DNA of 6,592 nt from CAZKZZ01 sp964557375 (GCA_964557375.1 CAZKZZ010000185.1:1-6592); one strand, 5' to 3'; counted from the stretch's first letter, positions 1 to 6,250 are shown. Notes: generated from the sequence alone by a model not told the origin. Numbers and translations are program-made.

Positions 1-358
1 AAAAAACGAATACTACCATCTAAAAGTGGAATGGCTCCAAGAACAATTCGGTAAGTCACCGCTGCCTTCGATAAATAATTGGCAGGAAGAATTGGCCGGG
101 TATAAAGGATTATCGATTGTGTATTCGAGGCAATGTCCCTGGGTTGCCCGGTTTATCGAAGAGGTAAAACCGATTATCGACGAGAAGAAACTCGATATGT
201 CGATAACGGAATTAGCGACACCCGATCAAGCGCAACACGCTCCCTCATTATACAGTGTATTCAATCTTATTTATAACGGAAAACTGCTCGCTGACCGGTA
301 TATTTCGGCAACCAGATTTCGTAACATTATAAAAAAAGAATATAATATTAACAAATGA
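1..358 (+). CDS. C-terminal part of a YoaP-like GNAT family N-acetyltransferase (5' end outside the window)
   Basis: The frame is open from base 2 to the TGA at 356-358, so the gene begins upstream of the window; a GTG at 26 is an internal Val codon, not a believable start. The visible ~118 residues match the YoaP-like C-terminal domain that follows a GNAT acetyltransferase domain in Firmicutes and related proteins. Signs are the early strand with a CPW motif (VYSRQCPWVARFIEE), the conserved APSLYSVFNLIYNGKLLADR stretch, and the closing RYISATRFRNIIKK. Known family members are about 250 residues, so roughly the N-terminal half, including the acetyl-CoA-binding GNAT fold, is missing. The substrate of YoaP proteins is not established. 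By hand count the fragment is about 40% GC, lower than the following gene. The next gene starts 29 nt downstream on the same strand, so co-transcription is possible. Family assignment is from recalled sequence pattern, fairly confident. Confidence 0.75.
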   Translation, partial: KNEYYHLKVEWLQEQFGKSPLPSINNWQEELAGYKGLSIVYSRQCPWVARFIEEVKPIIDEKKLDMSITELATPDQAQHAPSLYSVFNLIYNGKLLADRYISATRFRNIIKKEYNINK

Positions 359-387
359 ATGTTATGGTCGATAAAGGAGCGTGCACC

Positions 388-1545
388 ATGAAACGCGGTT
401 CCGAGTTCTCCCTTTTCCGGTACCTGCTCATTTCCATCGCCCTGACACTCCTGGTGGGGTGTCAGAGTACATATCAGAATCCCGCGGACGCCGCAAAACG
501 ATCATCGTCGAAAGACGCGGTACTCTCCGAGGAAGAGCGGGTAGAGGACCCCGCGGTCACAGCTTGCAGGGAACGGGGTATGGCTCTCCTGGAGCAGTAT
601 GCACCCGAGAGCTATCTCTTGGTTACGTACTATTACCAAACAGAACGAAAAGCCATTACATCGGGTTATTTCTTACCGACCCGGAAGTTCGATCCATTTT
701 ATGAATATGCGAATTTCAAGGATAATGCTTCAGTGATTAAAGAGCTGAACACTGTGGCGCATGAGACATCACATGCCCTGCAAGATCCGCTCGGCTACTT
801 TTTAGCCTGGGACTTGAAAAGAAAAGGAAGTATTCCAAAGGGAACGGCCTATTACCTTGGACCGGATCAGCAATTGCTTGTACTGTATACTGACAATTTC
901 CCCGCCGATGAGATCGATGCGTACGTACCTGAGGAGATAAAAAAGACATCACGTTACGACTTGTATGTGCTTGGAAAGGATCTTTCCGGGGAGATGGGTT
1001 CATACACGATCGGAACCCATGTCTACGGTATATATGGCTTGCTAAACGAGTTTTGCGCCTATTCCTGGACATGCCGGACAGACCTGGCCCTTCTCAACTA
1101 TTATTCCGGACTGCAAGAGCTGGATCGCCAAACTATATGGTATAACGTTAATCGAGTTGAAGATACGTACCATGCCTATCTTGAATTCAAGTATTTCATT
1201 CTGAAATACCTCCTCTATGCCCGGGAGCATAAGCCTTCTGTGTACCGTGAAATAATCGGTAACAGCGGGTTCCGCAGGGCCTTTACCGCAATCGATACAA
1301 TCTATTACGAAACCACGAACCGGTTTTATGAGGCCGTCGAGTCATTTATCATGGACTTGCCCGAAAGGGGAATGCGGGTAATTAAGAAAGGACCGCAACA
1401 ATACGAGGTCTATTACATTCCTAATTCTCTGAAGGCATATTTAAACGTGAGTTTGAAAGGCGCTCACTGGGGTCACAAACCGCTTGAGCTGGAGCTCGCC
1501 AGACCGGAGTTCAGGGAAATACTCGACCTGTTAACTGAAAGGTAA
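388..1545 (+). CDS. Putative zinc-metallopeptidase lipoprotein (HExxH motif)
   Basis: This encodes a 385-residue exported lipoprotein. The start at 388 is chosen over the in-frame ATG at 355 because AAAGGAG (373-379) lies 8 nt upstream of 388 and because translation from 388 gives a clean type II signal peptide: basic MKR, a hydrophobic stretch from residue 9, and lipobox LVGC with the lipidated Cys at residue 25. A Ser/Lys-rich linker follows. The key motif is HETSH at residues 125-129 (codons 760-774), within TVAHETSHALQD, which fits the HExxH zinc-binding helix of zincins. A second conserved-looking segment, LLNEFCAYSW, offers E221 as a possible third zinc ligand, as in gluzincins, though it is 92 residues from H129. 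The C-terminal half is rich in Tyr and aromatic residues. I do not recognise a named peptidase family; the closest description is an orphan gluzincin-like lipoprotein. Protease activity is inferred from the motif only, and the substrate is unknown. Confidence 0.72.
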   Translation: MKRGSEFSLFRYLLISIALTLLVGCQSTYQNPADAAKRSSSKDAVLSEEERVEDPAVTACRERGMALLEQYAPESYLLVTYYYQTERKAITSGYFLPTRKFDPFYEYANFKDNASVIKELNTVAHETSHALQDPLGYFLAWDLKRKGSIPKGTAYYLGPDQQLLVLYTDNFPADEIDAYVPEEIKKTSRYDLYVLGKDLSGEMGSYTIGTHVYGIYGLLNEFCAYSWTCRTDLALLNYYSGLQELDRQTIWYNVNRVEDTYHAYLEFKYFILKYLLYAREHKPSVYREIIGNSGFRRAFTAIDTIYYETTNRFYEAVESFIMDLPERGMRVIKKGPQQYEVYYIPNSLKAYLNVSLKGAHWGHKPLELELARPEFREILDLLTER

Positions 1546-1616
1546 TGTTCCAATGTAATCGATCCATAAACCCCACATGCACAATCCCTTCCCGCGTTTT
1601 TTCTGTACTCATGGGA

Positions 1617-4580
1617 TTACTCCCACTCATCTGAGAGGAGTATATCTGCAAAATCGGCAGGCTTCGAAGCTCGTTGTGTCCTGCTTTTTTCCGGTTCTGG
1701 CAGCTCGATACTGAGCTGCGGTTTGATCTGCCTCGCCCTTCCTAATGCCTCCTCGGCTCTATCCTCTTCTCCTCTTCTATAAAAGGCCCTGCTGAGTGCG
1801 ATAAAGATATAAGGGTTCTCAGGGGCTTGTTTTGTCGCACGCAGATAATAGGAGACAGCTTTTTCCAAATCCCCCTGAATATAGCAGAGATTACCGGCAT
1901 TCATGATTCCGGGTAAATATTCTTCACTCGAAATCGCTTCTTCAAAGGCAGCGAGAGCTTTATCGTAGAAACCAAATCGGGAATACATCAATCCAAGCTT
2001 GTTGAGATACCGGGACCCTTTTTGAGCAGTTTCATATTCTTTCTCAAGTTCCTGCTCATGTTCACGAACGGTGCGATTAATAAATTGGTCCACTTCCCCA
2101 TTGAGGCTTTGGGTAATCAAACCATGAGCGGGAAAAGGGATTTCTCTATTGATTTGAAAATTTACAGGTTCGTATATCTTCCATGCTTCCGCGGTGGTAA
2201 AGAACCCTGCCGTATTTCGTTCCGCATTCTCCCGCCACTGTTTGGATCCGTAATTCCATGCTTCGAGGAATCCTCTCTCGAACAAGGTGGTTTCGACAGG
2301 AATCCATACCCTGTTGTCTTTGACAATATAGCCGCTGTTATCTGAAAAAACTTTTGCTGCTGTCTGAGGGGAAAAGTCTAATTGAAACGCTGTGAAAATA
2401 TGTCCCGGAACGGTTTTTAACGTTTCAAAGATTCTTAAAGCGGTTATCATATTTGAATCGAGGGCGGCCACTGACGGCTTTCCTGTTTCGATTGATGCAG
2501 CTTCTTTAATAAATTTGAGGATGCCGGGGTCTTTTGTAGTCATGAATGCGGCAATTTTTTTATCCTCGTCCCAGGTAACTGCATTCCTGTCCATGAGACG
2601 GACCGTACGTACCATTGTACTTTGAAAATCTTCTCCGCCTGCAGAATAATGTATGCTGAGCAATGCAGAAACAGTGTCTCCTTCGGTAATCGTCAGCACT
2701 GAATCGTTGAACAGTGCGGAGATCTCTGCTTCAACGTGGTCTCCGGCAGGAATCTCTTTTACCGCCGGTTCGGCCGTTCCGCTGCTTATTGAGTCCATGT
2801 ATCGCTCCATGGTTAACGTCAAGCGTACGTTTTCGACCGGTACTGAACCGGTATTGAAAAGTTTTATTTTTCCGATGGGAGCGGTGCTGTAAAATCGGTA
2901 TAATACCGGGAAAACCGGTTTGATTTCGATACCCTGGACCAGCAGATTCGGTCCGGCTTTAAACTCGATAAACTCTTGGACGTTTTCCTGCGGCGGGGCC
3001 GCACGATGAAATGGATTTTCCTCGAGTACCAAAGGATAAAACTTTCCGGTTTCCGGATGTACTAATGTAAAATCACTGTAAAAAAACGAAATACCGTTCG
3101 GATCGGGTTTGATGACAGCGGTCATAACTGCTTTCCCAATCCCGCGTTTCAAAGTGCGGGCTTCGCTGCGGGGTATGTGAATAAAACCCGCAGTATCGAG
3201 AACAGTGAGCGGATATGTTTCCTGCTCCAGCTTGTAAGTACCCAGGCTTTGAATGTTTACTGAAATAGTGCCGGGCAGCGTTTCAGACTGTTTTTCGGAT
3301 CCATTCCGGGTAATGTTATATGTGTTCTCGAGTTCAAGCTGGACCAGTTTTAATATGGTTGCGCTCAATTCCTTTTTCCGGGCAAGATACTCATCATCTG
3401 TTTCAAATTCGTCTTTCGGCCCGAAGAGAAACGGATCTACTTCAGAAACTACTGCTGCTGCAGCCGCAGGTGTTAAGATTTGCTTTTGGGCTTTGGTTGT
3501 GCTTCCCCCCAGGGCCTGCTGGACAAGCATTTGGTTGCTCGGGGCTAAGTAGGGGGTCTTCCAAAAGGCGAGGGCGGTCTTATCACTGCTTCCCGCAGCC
3601 AGAGTAGTGCCGTCAGGATGAATCGAAATATCTTCTACATAGTCTTGCCGAGCGTCTAGAATATCGAATTGCTGAAACAAGCCGTTTTCCAATCCAAAAA
3701 CCAAAACCATACCGCGTCCAAAACCGCAGACGAAGGACTGCCCGTCCGGACTGAATGTAAGGCTTTGCACATAGCCCTGTTTTATATCGGATATCACTTG
3801 ATGAACTGTCCATTCACTTCCCGTCTTTTTCCAGATAGTCAGTTCCTCTCTGAGCCCGTTTACTAAATATGTACCGTCGGGGGAAAACTCCATACCGTAG
3901 AGATAACCGGTATTACCGTAGTACTGCTTCGGTTTAAGATGGCCGGTTTGCTTGAGCTTGCCGTTTTCAATAGACCACACGGTTATTGTATCGTCCCTGT
4001 GAGCGCAGGCGAACATGTTTTCAGACGGGTGAAAAGTAATCCTTCCGATTCTGCTGTGTATTGAATTGGTTTCTGCTGTTTTGGCGTACTGCAATCCGTT
4101 CAATTCCCACAGAACCAGGTTATCATCGGAAGAAGCTGATACGAGGTAACTGGAATCATTGTTGAGAGCTATCGCCCGGACGGCATCGGAATGTCCCCGG
4201 AGCACATCTGCTAGAGTAAAAGTTTTAAGGTCAAGAACCGCAATCTCTTCTGAGGAGCGGTACCGCGGGAAGAGAAGATACTTTTCATTATGGGTAAAAG
4301 CAAGAACCGTAGTACCTTTTGCATAGTGATGGGACCCGTTATAAGTCCAGAGAGTTCGCAAATTAGAGGAATAGATTGTTAAAGCTGAATCCCGTGCTGC
4401 AACGGCGAGATAGGAACCGAAAGGGGAATATTGAATATCATCGATTATTCCCCTAAAAGGTACAACCCGTTCCTGTACGGCGGTTACTGTGCGGGGGGCG
4501 GAAGAAACAGCTTGTGATACAATACATAGAAGAATACCTGTAGTTACTATGAAAAGTGTGTTTCGAAAAACCTTTTTCAA
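1617..4580 (-). CDS. Exported WD40 propeller / transglutaminase-like / TPR protein with a shortened transglutaminase domain
   Basis: This 987-residue protein starts at TTG (4578-4580), supported by TAGGAG 7 nt upstream; no ATG alternative exists in the leader. Residues 1-28 form a Sec signal peptide (cleavage likely after Ala24 or Ala28; the Cys19 context is not a good lipobox). Seven WD40-like blades follow at about 43-75, 86-117, 129-159, 174-205, 222-252, 268-298 and 311-340; the third is the clearest (GHSDAVRAIALNND, then VLWEL). A linker with a DEFETDDEYLARKKE motif (390-404) leads to a beta-rich region (435-520) and an Ig-like segment (about 540-662). Residues 670-805 resemble a transglutaminase-like domain found in bacterial scaffold proteins: KDPGILKFIKEA, NMITALRIFETL, VPGHIFTAF and VWIPVETTLFERGFLEAW. 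The segment that normally carries the GDCDD catalytic Cys is absent between Lys722 and Thr723. Three TPRs occupy about 856-955. The role is probably periplasmic protein-protein interaction; a catalytic function is unlikely. It is convergent with the lipoprotein gene and divergent from the ankyrin gene. Confidence 0.85.
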   Translation of the reverse strand: MKKVFRNTLFIVTTGILLCIVSQAVSSAPRTVTAVQERVVPFRGIIDDIQYSPFGSYLAVAARDSALTIYSSNLRTLWTYNGSHHYAKGTTVLAFTHNEKYLLFPRYRSSEEIAVLDLKTFTLADVLRGHSDAVRAIALNNDSSYLVSASSDDNLVLWELNGLQYAKTAETNSIHSRIGRITFHPSENMFACAHRDDTITVWSIENGKLKQTGHLKPKQYYGNTGYLYGMEFSPDGTYLVNGLREELTIWKKTGSEWTVHQVISDIKQGYVQSLTFSPDGQSFVCGFGRGMVLVFGLENGLFQQFDILDARQDYVEDISIHPDGTTLAAGSSDKTALAFWKTPYLAPSNQMLVQQALGGSTTKAQKQILTPAAAAAVVSEVDPFLFGPKDEFETDDEYLARKKELSATILKLVQLELENTYNITRNGSEKQSETLPGTISVNIQSLGTYKLEQETYPLTVLDTAGFIHIPRSEARTLKRGIGKAVMTAVIKPDPNGISFFYSDFTLVHPETGKFYPLVLEENPFHRAAPPQENVQEFIEFKAGPNLLVQGIEIKPVFPVLYRFYSTAPIGKIKLFNTGSVPVENVRLTLTMERYMDSISSGTAEPAVKEIPAGDHVEAEISALFNDSVLTITEGDTVSALLSIHYSAGGEDFQSTMVRTVRLMDRNAVTWDEDKKIAAFMTTKDPGILKFIKEAASIETGKPSVAALDSNMITALRIFETLKTVPGHIFTAFQLDFSPQTAAKVFSDNSGYIVKDNRVWIPVETTLFERGFLEAWNYGSKQWRENAERNTAGFFTTAEAWKIYEPVNFQINREIPFPAHGLITQSLNGEVDQFINRTVREHEQELEKEYETAQKGSRYLNKLGLMYSRFGFYDKALAAFEEAISSEEYLPGIMNAGNLCYIQGDLEKAVSYYLRATKQAPENPYIFIALSRAFYRRGEEDRAEEALGRARQIKPQLSIELPEPEKSRTQRASKPADFADILLSDEWE

Positions 4581-4587
4581 TTTCTAT

Positions 4588-4593
4588 CTCCTA
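4588..4593 (-). promoter_or_regulatory. Ribosome binding site deciding the TTG start of the WD40/TPR gene
   Basis: On the minus strand this reads TAGGAG, followed by 7 nt and then TTG AAA AAG. The spacing is ideal and the resulting N-terminus (MKKVFRN plus a hydrophobic core) is a proper signal peptide, so the TTG at 4578-4580 is the likely start. The only upstream ATG in the leader is followed directly by TAG. Confidence 0.7.
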
Positions 4594-4598
4594 CATTA

Positions 4599-4627
4599 AT
4601 TGTAAACCGCTTCACACTTCGAAGCAA
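4599..4627 (-). promoter_or_regulatory. Candidate sigma70-type promoter for the WD40/TPR gene
   Basis: On the minus strand, TTGCTT (4622-4627) is separated by exactly 17 nt from TACAAT (4599-4604). The -10 box matches the consensus at five of six positions and the -35 at three of six. The predicted transcript start would lie only a few bases before or within the ribosome binding site, giving a very short leader. This was found by eye without scoring, so it stays a candidate. Confidence 0.4.
4609..4625. promoter_or_regulatory. Small inverted repeat in the spacer of the WD40-gene promoter (possible operator)
   Basis: GCTTC (4609-4613) and GAAGC (4621-4625) form 5-nt arms around a 7-nt centre, and an overlapping perfect 8-nt palindrome, CTTCGAAG, sits at 4617-4624. 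The repeat lies between the proposed -35 and -10 boxes, where a repressor could act. It is short and could be chance; no regulator is encoded nearby. Confidence 0.2.
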
Positions 4628-4660
4628 TCTCATTTTTTTCTCATTTTTTCCGGTTTCATC

Positions 4661-4689
4661 TTGATACCTCGGGGTATTAACCCTATCAT
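4661..4689 (+). promoter_or_regulatory. Candidate sigma70-type promoter for the ankyrin-repeat gene
   Basis: TTGATA (4661-4666), a 17-nt spacer and TATCAT (4684-4689) make a good sigma70-type pair. The expected transcript start falls at about 4696, directly at the GGAGG ribosome binding site (4696-4700), which is 7 nt before the ATG at 4708. The messenger would therefore have a leader of only about a dozen bases. The close box match supports it; the very short leader is a caution. Confidence 0.45.
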
Positions 4690-4707
4690 TTTACCGGAGG
4701 AAATCAC

Positions 4708-5317
4708 ATGAAGCCTCGATTATTCCTCGTCCTGTTCGTTTTCGCTGCTTTCGGTATCGGAGTGCATGCAGAACCGGAGAACAGTGTAGACCAACTCTGC
4801 GAAGCCACACTTAACGGCAATATAACGGAGGTCAGGGCGCTCATCGAGAGCGGTGTTGAGGTCAATGGTCGGTGCGGAAATTGATCAATGTGATTGGGAG
4901 GGGCAGACCGCGCTCGCAAGTGTCGCCGGTCACGGTAACATCGAGGCGCTCAAGATACTCTTAGAAGCAGGAGCGTCTCCGCATACAAGGAGTTACGGGG
5001 GAATGACCGTGCTGATGTACGCAGCAGCATGCGGACGTTCCGACAGCATCATAGAGCTCGTAGAAAGTGGTGCGAGCGTAAATGCCGTGGGCGGAAGGAA
5101 TGACGGAAGCGAGGCGAGGTACGATGGGTGGACTGCTCTCATGTTCGCATCGGTAAACGGTCACCTCGATGCAGTCCGACTGCTGGTCCGGCTCGGGGCC
5201 GACGTGAACGCTCATGTGCCCAAAGGTAAGCAGAAAGGTTACACCGCACTGCAATTCGCCGAAGAGAGAGGATTGACCGCGATAGTGGAGGTTCTTAGAA
5301 ACGCCGGTGCTGAATAG
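4708..5317 (+). pseudogene. Exported ankyrin-repeat protein gene, broken by a frameshift
   Basis: The ATG at 4708 has GGAGG 7 nt upstream and encodes a signal peptide with a type I cleavage site after VHA (residue 21). The first half-repeat follows (QLCEATLNGNITEVRALIES, then GVEVN), but this frame stops at TGA 4882-4884 after 58 residues. From about 4865 onward the +1 frame carries the rest, ending at TAG 5315-5317. It has four ankyrin repeats: WEGQTALASVAGHGNIEALK with LLEAGAS; GGMTVLMYAAACG with LVESGASVN; DGWTALMFASVNGHLDAVRL with GADVN; and a shorter final GYTALQFAEERGL repeat. One inserted or lost base (net +1) near 4866-4883 would rejoin a protein of about 200 residues. The distal frame has a GTG (4853) and an ATG (4865), but neither has a well-spaced ribosome binding site, and a product from there would lack the signal peptide. 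Ankyrin proteins act as binding scaffolds; the partner is unknown. A sequencing error would look identical. Confidence 0.8.
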
Positions 5318-5364
5318 GGACTAATCTCGTTTTTCGACGATCTTTGTTGGGGCATCACCTGCTT

Positions 5365-5589
5365 TTATAGCATTAATATTATCTTAAAAAATAAAAAGAT
5401 CCCGAATATGAACAGAAATAACCATTTTAAATAGACTCTCCTCATATTCTTCTTACCATAAAGAGAAACATTTGAAATGCTTTTCGGCTGATAATATATT
5501 GTCGCAACTTTTCCCGGTTTATAGCGATGAGCTGCACGTTTAGCAGCAGTTTTACGTTTATAAGTATTTACTTTAGGATAGAACTTTCC
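5365..5589 (-). pseudogene. 5'-truncated DUF3592-like membrane protein fragment
   Basis: The minus strand carries 74 open codons with no ATG, GTG or TTG before residue 48, bounded upstream by a TAA (5590-5592). The peptide contains HRYKPGKVATIYYQPKSISN, which resembles the conserved end of DUF3592 proteins (typically a Tyr-x-x-Gly-x-x-Val-x-Val-Tyr-Tyr-x-Pro pattern). A basic segment follows, then a hydrophobic helix (WLFLFIFGIFLFFKIILML) running to the stop, which fits the C-terminal membrane segment of such proteins. The N-terminal part is missing and the upstream DNA is transposase debris, so this is a gene remnant. The segment is AT-rich, about one third GC by hand count, unlike the GC-rich DNA next to it. 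DUF3592 has no established function. The assignment rests on one motif plus the membrane helix. Confidence 0.5.
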
Positions 5590-5592
5590 TTA

Positions 5593-5787
5593 GTCCGGGT
5601 TACTGCAGCGTATACGGGCTATACCTTGCCGGTAATCTCCGCAGGTGAGAAAGTGATCGCCGACCGCTTGGATCCCTTCGAGGCGAAACTTCCCGAATGT
5701 ATCAGCATCTTTCTCATCATACCGGCTGCAGAAATAGGTGAAATACCGCTCGAAGACTGTATGCAGGGTGTTTCTGCACCGCGCAGC
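5593..5787 (-). mobile_element. IS91-family transposase remnant (N-terminal zinc-binding region)
   Basis: Sixty-five minus-strand codons lie between in-frame stops at 5788-5790 and 5590-5592, with no ATG, GTG or TTG start. The peptide reads VFERYFTYFCSRYDEKDADT, then a FRLEGIQAVGDHFL stretch, then TCGDYRQGIARIRCSNPD. This is the N-terminal pattern of IS91-family transposases, in which a Cys-Gly-Asp motif is followed by a Gly-Ile-Ala-Arg-like segment and the first Cys of a zinc-binding cluster. The sequence stops just where the remaining zinc cysteines should begin, and the catalytic HUH/Y2 region is wholly missing. IS91 elements move by rolling-circle replication; this fragment cannot. No element ends were identified. 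The same DNA read on the plus strand gives a longer open frame, which I regard as a shadow. Confidence 0.65.
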
Positions 5788-5798
5788 TTACGGCCCCC

Positions 5799-5888
5799 AC
5801 GACTCTCCGCTGCGTCTTCGCGGCGGAGCTCACCCAGGACGCCAAGGACTCACTCCTGGTCCAGAGGGAGCTCGGTTACTCCTTGTAG
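5799..5888 (+). pseudogene. Possible tyrosine recombinase fragment A (box II region, degraded)
   Basis: In the frame ending at TAG 5886-5888 the plus strand encodes TTLRCVFAAEL, then TQDAKDSLLVQRELGYSL. This resembles the region around the HxLRH box of tyrosine recombinases, where an LRHTFAT-like motif is followed by a helix and LVQxxLGHS. If so, the Arg of the box survives (codon 5808-5810), its following His is replaced by Cys (5811-5813), and the later Gly-His is Gly-Tyr. No start codon or upstream recombinase sequence is visible. The match is short and the DNA is GC-rich, so chance similarity is possible. The stretch between this fragment and the next (5889-5940) holds nothing I recognise. 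Confidence 0.3.
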
Positions 5889-5940
5889 GCTCTCGGAAAA
5901 AAATATAAATAGGCAGAAAAAGAATGGGCCTAACGAAGCT

Positions 5941-6066
5941 GTGACCGTCCATTCAAACCTCAATACCACCATGATTTATACTCATGTGGCGGTGAAAAAT
6001 AAGCTTGGCGTGATCAGCCCGCTCAGCAGGATGGACCAGTTGCCCTCTGATGCTCCGGGACAATAA
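5941..6066 (+). pseudogene. Tyrosine recombinase/integrase C-terminal remnant with the nucleophile Tyr motif
   Basis: The final 41 codons before TAA 6064-6066 encode HSNLNTTMIYTHV, followed by AVKNKLGVISPLSRM. This is the box III end of tyrosine recombinases close to integron-type integrases and the recombinases often found beside IS91-like transposases (GHxxxxTTMIYTHV, then GVxSPLDRL). The Tyr at codon 5977-5979 corresponds to the DNA-cleaving nucleophile. The sequence in front of HSNL does not continue into a recombinase in this frame: the upstream open frame back to 5527 is low-complexity and overlaps the IS91 fragment on the other strand. No RBS or start fits a real gene, so this is a leftover. 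It lies near the IS91 piece but points the opposite way, which suggests rearrangement. Confidence 0.7.
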
Positions 6067-6163
6067 GGCAGGGGTTAATCGAAAAAATTGAAAAAGATTG
6101 CCCGAAATGCCGGAAAATGAGATATCATGGAAGGTATAGGAACGGGAAAACAGTATTTCCGGG
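6067..6163. other. Non-coding stretch between recombinase debris and the VWA-gene leader fold
   Basis: No gene is recognisable here on either strand. It contains A-rich sequence (AAAAAATTGAAAAAG, 6083-6097) and a TATCAT at 6123-6128 that could be a -10 box for the downstream gene, but the nearest -35-like hexamer (TTGCCC, 6098-6103) is 19 nt away, so I do not call a promoter. Confidence 0.3.
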
Positions 6164-6231
6164 ACGGGCCTGCGCTGTTTTATTTCTGCACCGCCCAATC
6201 CTTGGCGACAACTCCTCATGCACCGGCCCGT
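6164..6231 (+). promoter_or_regulatory. Possible structured leader RNA ahead of the VWA gene
   Basis: ACGGGCC (6164-6170) and GGCCCGT (6225-6231) are perfect 7-nt complementary arms enclosing 54 nt. Inside lies a second hairpin: CGCCCAA (6192-6198) pairs with TTGGCG (6202-6207), leaving one bulged C and a TCC loop. A run of five T follows the outer arm at 6236-6240, just before the ribosome binding site. This could be a structured 5' leader or an attenuator-like fold, or the weak end of older upstream transcription. It matches no riboswitch class I know. Confidence 0.3.
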
Positions 6232-6243
6232 ACCCTTTTTCCC

Positions 6244-6250
6244 GAGGAGG
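6244..6250 (+). promoter_or_regulatory. Strong ribosome binding site of the VWA-domain gene
   Basis: GAGGAGG lies 6 nt before the ATG at 6257-6259, within a longer purine run (GAGGAGGGGAG). It fixes the start of the downstream gene and excludes the overlapping longer open frame that begins near 6127. Confidence 0.75.

Noticed and set aside
355..387. ATG at 355 as the start of the lipoprotein gene
   Set aside because: It overlaps the preceding stop, has no Shine-Dalgarno, and would add 11 residues before the signal peptide. The ATG at 388 has AAAGGAG at good spacing.
737..1230. Minus-strand open frames inside the lipoprotein gene
   Set aside because: Their products show no recognisable features, and the plus-strand gene has a signal peptide, a lipobox and the HExxH motif.
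1583..1618. AATCCC/GGGATT inverted repeat in the 71-nt gap between the convergent lipoprotein and WD40 genes, as a terminator
   Set aside because: The arms are only 6 nt with a 24-nt loop and no T run placed after either arm; no good bidirectional terminator is visible in 1546-1616.
4672..4683. GGGTATTAACCC near-palindrome as an operator
   Set aside because: Only a 4-bp stem around ATTA inside a promoter spacer; too short to support.
4853..5317. Separate intact ankyrin gene starting at GTG 4853
   Set aside because: No properly spaced ribosome binding site, and the expected signal peptide and first half-repeat lie just upstream in another frame. A frameshifted single gene explains it better.
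5527..6066. A 179-codon plus-strand open frame taken as one gene
   Set aside because: Only its last ~40 codons resemble a protein family (tyrosine recombinase). The first part is Ser/Arg/Pro-rich nonsense overlapping a recognisable IS91 peptide on the other strand, and no ribosome binding site precedes it.
5771..6194. Exact 12-nt repeat TTTCTGCACCGC at 5771-5782 and 6183-6194
   Set aside because: About one such 12-mer pair is expected by chance in a window this size, and the flanks do not match.
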